DNA of 40,577 bases from Micromonospora trifolii (lineage in GTDB: Bacteria; Actinomycetota; Actinomycetes; Mycobacteriales; Micromonosporaceae), in contig NZ_JAKKFD010000018.1 in NCBI RefSeq assembly GCF_022229005.1, positions 1 to 40,577 on the forward strand, in the 5' to 3' direction. The notes under the pieces were generated by a model. It had not been told where the DNA came from, searched no databases, and saw only the letters and a program-made list of their open reading frames with translations. Shown here one piece after another: positions 32,358 through 38,585 of the stretch; positions within the stretch are counted from its first letter, which is position 1, and the number at the start of each line of letters is the position of its first letter. A program made the position numbers and the translations under genes.

Positions 32358-33905
32358 ATGACCTGGAGCAGATGGACCGCGACCGCGCTGAGATTGGTGG
32401 CCGCGCTGACCGTGCTGGCGATCACCGCCACTGCCGCCGGGCCGGTGCCGGCCGCCGCCGCCGACCTGGCCGGTCTCCAACGGCAACGGCTCGACTGGCA
32501 CACCTGCCAGCGGGGCTCGGCCGACCCGGCTGGCGCCGAGCTGGACCAGGCCGGCGCTTCCTGCACCGAGCTGGCCGTCCCGCTGGACTACGCCCGCCCG
32601 GACGGCCGCACCATCACCCTGGCACTGTCCCGGCTGCCGGCGACCGACACAGCGCACCGGCTCGGCGTCCTGCTGCTGAACACCGGCGGTCCCGGTGCGC
32701 CGGGGAGGTCGGACGTTCTGCCGATCCGACAGTGGCTGGGCAAGGTCGGGGCGAGGTTCGACCTCATCGGGCTGGACCCTCGGTTCGTCGGTCGCAGCAC
32801 CCCACTGGACTGCGACTGGCCAACGGGCACCTGGACTCGCTCCGCCGGGCCGGACCGCGCCACGTTCGACCGGCTGATCGCGTTTGAACGGGACCTGGCC
32901 TCCCGATGTGCCCGCCGGCACGCCGACCTGCTGCCGCACGTCACCACCCGGAACACGGCCCGCGACATGGATCTGCTCCGGGCCGCGCTCGGCGAGCAGA
33001 AGCTCTCCTACCTGGGCTACTCCTACGGCACCTATCTGGGCGCGGTCTACACCCAGATGTTCCCGGAGCGTGCTGATCGGGTCGTCCTGGACAGCGCTGT
33101 CGACCCCGCCAGCTACGGCGCGAGGGTGCTGCGCGAGGCCGGGCCCGCCAACGAGGCGGGCCTGCGCGACTGGGCGGACTGGACGGCCCGCCACCACGAG
33201 CGATACGGCCTGGGCAGCACCGGTCAGCAGGTGCTGGCAGTGGTGGACGGGGTCCTCGCCGCCGCGACCCGCCGCCCGCTACGTATGGGTGGCTATCAGG
33301 TGGACCGGCAGGTGGTGCCGTACCTGCTGCTCAATCGGCTCGGCGACGATCGGGACGAAACCCAGGCCGACCTCGCGGAGACGGTTCGGGTGCTCTGGCA
33401 GGCCGTGGTGTCGGGCTCCGCGACGGCGACCGCGTCTCTGGCGGACACTCTGTCGTTTTTGTTGACCGGTGCCGAGTCGGCAACCGGCAGCGTGCAGGCC
33501 GCGATCCTCTGCGGGGACGTACCGGTACGCCGTGATGCTCGGCACTACTGGCGCGATATCCGCCAGCATCAGACCGCTGAACCCCGTTTCGGTGAGTTGA
33601 CCAGGGCGATCAGCCCGTGTGCGTTCTGGCCTCAGCAACCCCGGGAGCGACCGACAGTCGTGCAGAATTCGGTGCCGGCACTGATCGTGCAGTCCACCGG
33701 GGACACTCGCGCGATCTACCGGCATGGGCAGGCCATGCACCGGGCGCTCACCGGCTCCCGGCTGGTCACCCTGCACGACGCTCGGATTCACGGTGTCTTC
33801 GGCAACTACGGCAACGTCTGCGTGGACGATGCGGTCGTCGCCTACCTCGCCGACGTACAGTTGCCGGCCAGAGACCTCGACTGCGCCAGCCGTACGTCGT
33901 CCTGA
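32358..33905 (+). CDS. Secreted alpha/beta hydrolase, TAP-like tripeptidyl aminopeptidase family
   Basis: This 515-aa protein has a signal peptide (cleavage near AAAADLAG, about residue 36) and an alpha/beta-hydrolase domain. LNTGGPGAPG forms the oxyanion region, and the nucleophile is in LGYSYGTYLG (about 220). The C-terminal TAP-like region carries the acid in QSTGDTRAIYRHG and the His in HDARIHGVFG. Streptomyces tripeptidyl aminopeptidases and related exported proteases have this architecture. ATG at 32358 has GAGGAG six bases upstream; GTG at 32316 overlapping the previous stop is an alternative. It is probably co-transcribed with the beta-lactamase-like gene. Confidence 0.87.
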   Translation: MTWSRWTATALRLVAALTVLAITATAAGPVPAAAADLAGLQRQRLDWHTCQRGSADPAGAELDQAGASCTELAVPLDYARPDGRTITLALSRLPATDTAHRLGVLLLNTGGPGAPGRSDVLPIRQWLGKVGARFDLIGLDPRFVGRSTPLDCDWPTGTWTRSAGPDRATFDRLIAFERDLASRCARRHADLLPHVTTRNTARDMDLLRAALGEQKLSYLGYSYGTYLGAVYTQMFPERADRVVLDSAVDPASYGARVLREAGPANEAGLRDWADWTARHHERYGLGSTGQQVLAVVDGVLAAATRRPLRMGGYQVDRQVVPYLLLNRLGDDRDETQADLAETVRVLWQAVVSGSATATASLADTLSFLLTGAESATGSVQAAILCGDVPVRRDARHYWRDIRQHQTAEPRFGELTRAISPCAFWPQQPRERPTVVQNSVPALIVQSTGDTRAIYRHGQAMHRALTGSRLVTLHDARIHGVFGNYGNVCVDDAVVAYLADVQLPARDLDCASRTSS

Positions 33906-33919
33906 TCAGTCCACGCCGG

Positions 33920-34450
33920 TCAGCACGGGCCCGCACCCTCGTCGAAGAGGCGGCGGGCCCAGTCCGCGTACCCGGCGATGGTTTTTCGGACAGTGCGCCC
34001 GTCGTGCAGGAACAGGTACGCGCGGTCACCGCTGCGGGCGAGTAACCCGTCGAGGCGATGCGTCCCCTGTGGAGCGCGCAGCCGACTGACCTCCGGGTAG
34101 CGGTCCCAGACCTGGTCGACGGGCGAGCCTGCCGTTATGCCCTCCGGTGTCCGCATCGGGTCGCCGACCCAGAGCAGCACGAGTTTGTCCTCCACGAAGA
34201 CCGGGCTGACCGTGTCGTGGCCGGCGAGCATCGGCCCGCAGGCGTCCAGGCTGGTGCGCAGGATGCCGCGTCGGGTCAGCTCGTCCTCGGTGGCGCCGAA
34301 CTCGATGTTCTGCAGGCCGTTCAGGTCGATGATCTCCACGCTGCCGGCGGGTCGGCCGTTCGGAATCGACCCGGTTGGCGGTACGCCGCTGCCCGCGATC
34401 GAGGCAGCCGTCAAGAGCGTGGCGATAAACGCAAATTGTCGCAATTTCAT
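33920..34450 (-). CDS. Secreted protein of unknown function
   Basis: A 176-aa protein with a signal peptide (about residues 1-20; MKLRQFAFIATLLTAASIAG) and a globular domain that I do not recognise. Features are SVEIIDLNGLQNIEFGATED near the N-terminus, one internal Cys (DACGPML) and a terminal Cys. The middle, FVEDKLVLLWVGDPMRTPEG, suggests a beta-rich fold. ATG with GGGGGA upstream. It is convergent with the TAP-like gene and 56 bp downstream of another unknown gene on the same strand. Confidence 0.75.
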   Translation of the reverse strand: MKLRQFAFIATLLTAASIAGSGVPPTGSIPNGRPAGSVEIIDLNGLQNIEFGATEDELTRRGILRTSLDACGPMLAGHDTVSPVFVEDKLVLLWVGDPMRTPEGITAGSPVDQVWDRYPEVSRLRAPQGTHRLDGLLARSGDRAYLFLHDGRTVRKTIAGYADWARRLFDEGAGPC

Positions 34451-34506
34451 GTAATCCCCCAGTCCCCAACGGAATGGGAGCGTTCAGGTTGCTGCCGATC
34501 GCAGGA

Positions 34507-35061
34507 TTACTGGTTTTCCCACTGTTCGACCAGCTCGTCCCAGTAGTCGGCGCTGAGTCGGCGCCGCCCGTGCGCCAGCCAACCCTCGGTGCTCCGCTCC
34601 AGGTGCAACCCCAGTTCGGCGAACGCGTCGATCCAGGAGCCGGGCTCCACGCCAAGCTGGCTCAACGCACCGTTGATCGGCCACTGCTCGCGCGGCGCGC
34701 TCAACTCGTCGTCGAAGCACGGGCCCCAGGATGGCGCTCCGCCCAACCACACCGCTGCCGACTGGTAGCCGACGCCACCACCGAACTCCGCCTCCACATA
34801 GGCCACCGGCCCCGACTGTGACCAGCGGGTCAGCGCCTCGACCAGCGCCGTCGACAACACCAGGCCGAACGGGCGCGCGGCGCTCCGGTCGTCTGTCGCG
34901 AAATCCGGCAACGACCCGGTCAGCTCGTTCACCAACTGTGGGGTGATCGGCAGCAACGCGAAGTCCTGGCGCAGCTCGCCGAGGACCGCGTGATCCAGCT
35001 CGGCGGTCTGCTCGCGCAGCAGCTCAACGTCCGCGACCACCGCGCTGAGCTGGTACGCCAT
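34507..35061 (-). CDS. Conserved hypothetical protein
   Basis: This 184-aa cytoplasmic, acidic protein begins MAYQLSAVVADVELLREQTA. It has ALLPITPQLVNELTG, GPVAYVEAEFGGGVGYQSAAV and PINGALSQLGV as landmarks and ends WDELVEQWENQ. I recall a widely scattered family of unknown function with the same MAYQ start and GPVAYVEAE block, sometimes in contexts suggesting immunity or antitoxin roles; this is memory, not a search. ATG with GGAGGG four bases upstream. It is divergent from the FG-GAP gene and close to a toxin relic. Confidence 0.75.
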   Translation of the reverse strand: MAYQLSAVVADVELLREQTAELDHAVLGELRQDFALLPITPQLVNELTGSLPDFATDDRSAARPFGLVLSTALVEALTRWSQSGPVAYVEAEFGGGVGYQSAAVWLGGAPSWGPCFDDELSAPREQWPINGALSQLGVEPGSWIDAFAELGLHLERSTEGWLAHGRRRLSADYWDELVEQWENQ

Positions 35062-35263
35062 TGAGCCCTCCACCGTCCACAGCCTGTGGATAGAACATGT
35101 GTACGACGGTTCCAGGTCCGCCGGGTCGCCCCCGGACGGTACCCGCCGTCCACGCTCAGTTGCCCACTGCCGATGGTCCGTCACCCGCACTGCCCGTTCG
35201 TCGTATTTCGATGATCGAGTTGGCTGCCTATGGTGTCCAGGCGCCCATCGAAACGGGGTATCT

Positions 35264-36922
35264 ATGCAGCGAAGCGCATCCTTTCTAGTTCTCCCAACTG
35301 TTCTGGCCAGCCTGGCAATCAGTGCCCCCGCAAGGGCTGCGGAAGGCGTCCGGACCATCACCCGGGACGGCGTCGTTCTCCAGCACCACGAGGTGTCCTT
35401 TCCCAAGGCGACGCCCCGGGTGCGGGGCACAGGTGTCGGCCAATCCGACTTCGACGGCGACGGCATCGACGACATCGCGGTCACTGGCGACCCGTTCGAA
35501 TACAACTTGCCGCTGGTCCCGGCTGGTGTTGTCACGGTGCGGTACTCCTCGGCAGCGAAGGTCGACTACCTCTTGGGCGCCATTCCGGGGGACGGCGGCG
35601 CCCTCGCCTTCGGCATGACTCTCGTCGCGGGGGACTTCAACGGCGACCGCTACGACGACCTGGCGATCGGCAACCCTGACGAGCCGGACCCCCGGAACAA
35701 GACACACGCCGGCGGGGTCTGGGTCATTCCGGGCAGTTACCGCGGCCTGGTGGTCAATTCAGCAATCCACTTCAACCAGGACTCGCCGGGCGTTCCAGAT
35801 AGCCCGGAGGAATTCGACCAGTTCGGGGGTTCGCTCGCGGCCGGTGACATCAACGGGGATGGCCGGGACGATCTCGCCATCGGCGCCTGGGGAGAGTCGA
35901 TCGGAAGCAAGGCGATCGCCGGCGCGGTCACCGTCCTCTTCGGTGCGCCGGCCGGCCTCACGGCCACCGGGGCTCAGCACCTTCAGCAGGACCAGGCCGC
36001 GGTACCCGGAGGGGCCGAGAGCAACGACCAGTTCGGCTTCACGCTCGCGATCGGCAAGGTCGACAACAACCGGTACCAGGACCTGGTCATTGGCGCCCCT
36101 CGGGAAAATGACGGCGCGAGCTGGGGCGGCACCGGCATGGTCACCCTGATGTGGGGCTCGGCGGGTGGTGTGTCATCCACCGGTGCCACCTCGGTCACCG
36201 GTGCGGCGATCGAACCCACCGATGGGACCGGCACCGTCGCCTGGTACCTGGGCGATGCGCTGGCAATCGGCGACCTGAACGGCGACGGGCTGGGCGAGGT
36301 GGTCGTCGGCGCCCCCGGCGCGCAGACCCCGCACATCAACGGTGGCCTCATCGCGGCCTTCGCCGGCCGCTCCGCAGGCCTGTCCAGCAGCGCGGTGCAG
36401 ATCATCACCCAGCGTACGGCCGGCGTGCCGGACAACCCCGAGGATGAAGACCGCTTCGGTGGCGTGCTGGCGGTGGGCGACGTGACCGGTGACGGCAGAG
36501 CGGACGTGCTGGTCGGTACCCCCGGCGAGGACATCGGCTCGCGGGTCGACGCCGGCATGATCACCCTGCTCAAGGGCTCCGCCGCCGGGCTGACGGGGGC
36601 CGGTGCGCAGGCGTTCGACCAGAACCACTCGGCCGTCCCGGACGGGTCCGAGAACGGCGACAAGTTCGGTACGGCCATCGCCCTGCTGAACCTCAGCCGC
36701 GCCAGCGGGCTCGACGCCGTCGTGGCGTCCCCCGGTGAAGAGGTGAAGGGTGACTTCGGCGGATATCCGTCCGGGGTCATCAACCCGTTCTACGGCTCCG
36801 CCGGCGGGCTGGTGCCGCAGAACAAGACGTGGAGCGGTCTGGCCGACCGGACGGGGATCGTCTGGCCCCAGCGTTACGGTCTCCGGATCGCTGGGCCGCA
36901 GAGTGGCGGCACGATTTTCTAA
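35264..36922 (+). CDS. Secreted FG-GAP repeat (integrin alpha-like) beta-propeller protein
   Basis: This 552-aa protein has a signal peptide (cleavage after APARA, about residue 24) and about seven FG-GAP/FG-GAP-like blades. Ca2+-binding loops are visible as DFDGDGIDD, DFNGDRYDD, DINGDGRDD, DLNGDGLGE and DVTGDGRAD; the loop in blade 4 (KVDNNRYQD) is degenerate. Blades carry DLAIGAW/DLVIGAP-type strands. The single propeller and absence of a catalytic domain suggest adhesion or ligand binding outside the cell. ATG at 35264 has only a weak Shine-Dalgarno; the open frame upstream lacks signal-like sequence. Confidence 0.88.
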   Translation: MQRSASFLVLPTVLASLAISAPARAAEGVRTITRDGVVLQHHEVSFPKATPRVRGTGVGQSDFDGDGIDDIAVTGDPFEYNLPLVPAGVVTVRYSSAAKVDYLLGAIPGDGGALAFGMTLVAGDFNGDRYDDLAIGNPDEPDPRNKTHAGGVWVIPGSYRGLVVNSAIHFNQDSPGVPDSPEEFDQFGGSLAAGDINGDGRDDLAIGAWGESIGSKAIAGAVTVLFGAPAGLTATGAQHLQQDQAAVPGGAESNDQFGFTLAIGKVDNNRYQDLVIGAPRENDGASWGGTGMVTLMWGSAGGVSSTGATSVTGAAIEPTDGTGTVAWYLGDALAIGDLNGDGLGEVVVGAPGAQTPHINGGLIAAFAGRSAGLSSSAVQIITQRTAGVPDNPEDEDRFGGVLAVGDVTGDGRADVLVGTPGEDIGSRVDAGMITLLKGSAAGLTGAGAQAFDQNHSAVPDGSENGDKFGTAIALLNLSRASGLDAVVASPGEEVKGDFGGYPSGVINPFYGSAGGLVPQNKTWSGLADRTGIVWPQRYGLRIAGPQSGGTIF

Positions 36923-36934
36923 GTGGTGCCCAGC

Positions 36935-36971
36935 AACGCCCGGTCGGTCTGTAGTGGACCGGCCGGGCGTT
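36935..36971 (+). terminator. Terminator after FG-GAP gene
   Basis: Arms 36935-36949 and 36957-36971 pair over 15 bp with one G-T wobble, followed by TTGTG. It begins 13 bases after the stop. Confidence 0.8.
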
Positions 36972-37017
36972 TGTGCGAACACCGGCCGTGCGCGGCCCGT
37001 CGGCCGGTCAAGCCCTC

Positions 37018-37066
37018 AGATCTTGGACAGTTTCCGTTCAGCGCGAACGGAAACTGTCCAAGATCT
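37018..37066. repeat. Perfect 22-bp palindrome with 5-nt loop
   Basis: Arms 37018-37039 (starting AGATCTTGGACAGTTTCCG) and 37045-37066 are exactly complementary, loop AGCGC. The FG-GAP gene already has its own terminator, so this is not needed for that purpose. It lies at the left edge of the decayed toxin sequence and may be a dispersed palindromic element or mark an insertion point. Confidence 0.85.
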
Positions 37067-37073
37067 CGACCGA

Positions 37074-37651
37074 GTTGAGGGGCAGGACTTCGCCGACGCG
37101 GAGTTCAAGCTCGGTCGGCCCGGCGGCGACTCCGGCGACCCGCCGGGCCGCCCGTCCGGCGGGGACGACGGATACCAGACCCCCAGGCCCGGCACCCCGG
37201 AGTACGACCGGCGGCTGGAGGAACTCGCCGCCGACCCGGCCCACAACGGCAACATCAGCGCGAAGTCCCGGATCGAGGCCGAGGTAGGGCTCGCGGTCGA
37301 GGCGGACGGGAAGATCGCCGGGCCGAACTCGACAACTCCGATCCCGCATTCCAGAAGTTCCAGGGTGAGTTCCTCGATTCCAACGGGGAGAACTGGGACG
37401 TCAAGTCGCCGAATGATTTGTTCCCCGCCGGACGGCGGGCTGGTGAGCCGATGCCCGAGGTTATGAAGGGCCGCTACGATGGCGAGGAGTTCGAGCAGAA
37501 ACTCGCCGATGAGGTCGCTGGTGGACAGAACGTCATTCGCAACACCCGGAGCCTGTCGCCGAGTGCGTTGGCCGACCTCAGGGCGCGGGTCGCTGATCGA
37601 CCGGAGTGGGACGGCAAGGTGGTGTTCGACGCCAACCTGACCAACGCGGCG
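37074..37651 (+). pseudogene. Polymorphic toxin C-terminal remnant (PD-(D/E)xK-like), frameshifted
   Basis: A first frame reads VEGQDFADAEFKLGRP, then TPEYDRRLEELAADPAHNG and ISAKSRIEAEVGLAVEADGK, ending at IAGP (about 37322). Reading then continues in a second frame: DNSDPAFQKFQGEFLDSNGE, WDVKSPNDLFPAGRRAGEP and ENVI-like QNVIRNTRSLSPSALADL up to GKVVF. The shift fits a one-base deletion. The NISAKSRxEAE and EFLDxNGxxWDVK blocks resemble nuclease tails of actinobacterial polymorphic toxins, with E...D..K as a possible PD-(D/E)xK core. The delivery and N-terminal domains are missing, and no start or Shine-Dalgarno is visible. Confidence 0.7.
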
Positions 37652-38054
37652 CGGATTTCTCCTTCGCCGATCTGGCCAAGGCGGAAATGGTCGGTTGCTC
37701 GGCCGGTAAGGCGTTGTTCCGGTCGGCTCGGTTGTTCGCGGTGCAGCTCGACGACGCCGTTCTGGAAGGGGCGGATCTTCGCCACGCGATTCTCAATTCC
37801 GCCAAGCTCTACAGGACCGATCTGCGCGACGCCAATCTTGAGCGGGCCAGCCTGCGCTGGTGCACGCTCGGCGGGACGGGCATGCCGACGGTGCTGACCG
37901 GCGCGAGGATGTTCGGCTGCCAGTTCGAGGGCGCGAAGGGTGTCGTCGTCGGCCCGGTCCTCGTCGACGAGGAAGCGACAGGGTTCTCGGGGGTGCCGAG
38001 TTGGAGGCGTGGTTCTCGGCGCAGGGCGCGGAGCACGTCCAGGTGGTGGGCTGA
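37631..38054 (+). pseudogene. Pentapeptide-repeat protein remnant fused to the toxin tail
   Basis: Directly after KVVF the sequence changes to pentapeptide repeats: DANLTNA in the toxin's frame, then, in the next frame, ADFSFADLAKAEMVG, LEGADLRHAILNSAKLYRTD and LRDANLERASLRWCTLGGTG. Near 37985 another shift leads to VLGGAELEAWFSAQGAEHVQ and the stop at 38052-38054. The A(D/N)LxX pattern is clear. At least two frameshifts separate the pieces, so no intact product is expected. It may once have been a neighbouring or immunity gene, joined to the toxin by deletion. Confidence 0.7.
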
Positions 38055-38073
38055 CGCCACAGCACAAACGATT

Positions 38074-38103
38074 CAGGGCCGGTCCCCGTTGGGGCCGGCC
38101 CTG
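38074..38103 (+). terminator. Hairpin after pentapeptide remnant
   Basis: CAGGGCCGG(T)CCCC pairs with GGGGCCGGCCCTG through one bulged T, loop GTT, 20 bases after the last stop of the relic and before the convergent tRNA gene. It probably ends transcription from either side. Confidence 0.65.
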
Positions 38104-38125
38104 TCGTTGGTGCTGCTCAGGCGAG

Positions 38126-38210
38126 CGGAGGATACGAGATTCGAACTCGTGAGGGTGTAAACCCAACACGCTTTCCAAGCGTGCGCCCTAGGCCTCTAGG
38201 CGAATCCTCC
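38126..38210 (-). tRNA. tRNA-Ser (anticodon GGA)
   Basis: An 85-nt class II tRNA on the minus strand. Acceptor GGAGGAT/ATCCTCC with discriminator G. Anticodon stem CACGC/GCGTG encloses TTGGAAA; anticodon GGA (complement of 38174-38176) reads UCC/UCU. A long variable arm and T arm with GTTCGAAT are present. CCA is not encoded. Confidence 0.95.
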
Positions 38211-38289
38211 GCGAGCCAGGATACAGGCCCGTGTCGGCCGGGCCACCCCACCACCCCCTGAAGATCGACGGGCGGTCGGGTAGGCTGGG

Positions 38290-38386
38290 CGGCACCTCCC
38301 GTGCGGCGGTATCTCGTGAACCTCCCCAGGGCCGGAAGGCAGCAAGGATAAGCGAGCTCTGCCGGGTGCACGGGAGGCCTTTTTGT
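38290..38386 (+). ncRNA. ffs: Bacterial small SRP RNA (4.5S RNA)
   Basis: The apical domain CAGGGCCGGAAGGCAGCA with GGAA tetraloop and the GATAAGCGAGC strand is the conserved Ffh-binding region. Terminal strands CCTCCCGTGC and GCACGGGAGG pair and are followed by CCTTTTTG, which ends transcription. Length is about 97 nt. This RNA guides membrane protein insertion with Ffh. The order SRP RNA then dnaX is common in actinobacteria. Confidence 0.93.
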
Positions 38387-38392
38387 CTGTGG

Positions 38393-38483
38393 GCCGGTTG
38401 ATCCACTCGGCATCCGTGATGTCGCGGTGTCCCGGCCACACGGACACCGCGGTTTCCAGGAAGCCGAGTCGATCAAGCCCGGC
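38393..38483 (+). other. Large imperfect stem-loop between SRP RNA and dnaX
   Basis: An outer stem joins GCCGGTTGATCCACTCGG (38393-38410) with 38464-38483: 17 pairs, one C-C mismatch and a 2-nt bulge. A 12/12 internal loop is followed by a perfect 10-bp inner stem (CGCGGTGTCC, 38423-38432, with 38442-38451) and a 9-nt loop. It lies 102 bp before the dnaX GTG and just past the SRP RNA terminator. It could be a dnaX leader structure, a small RNA or a repeat. Confidence 0.55.
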
Positions 38484-38585
38484 GGCCTGGAAGCCGAGCC
38501 CGCAGGCCCAAGCGCCCCCGGGGTGGTGGGTGGTCACCCGCGCCCGACCGGCGCAGAATGGCTCGGTCGAGAGGAGGCGGGACGA

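Noticed and set aside
37418..37897. A 159-codon frame as an intact gene
   Set aside because: Its first part matches a toxin tail and its second half turns into nonsense exactly where the pentapeptide pattern appears in another frame, so it is a relic, not a gene.
38211..38289. Possible additional tRNA between tRNA-Ser and SRP RNA
   Set aside because: No acceptor or anticodon stem could be assembled.
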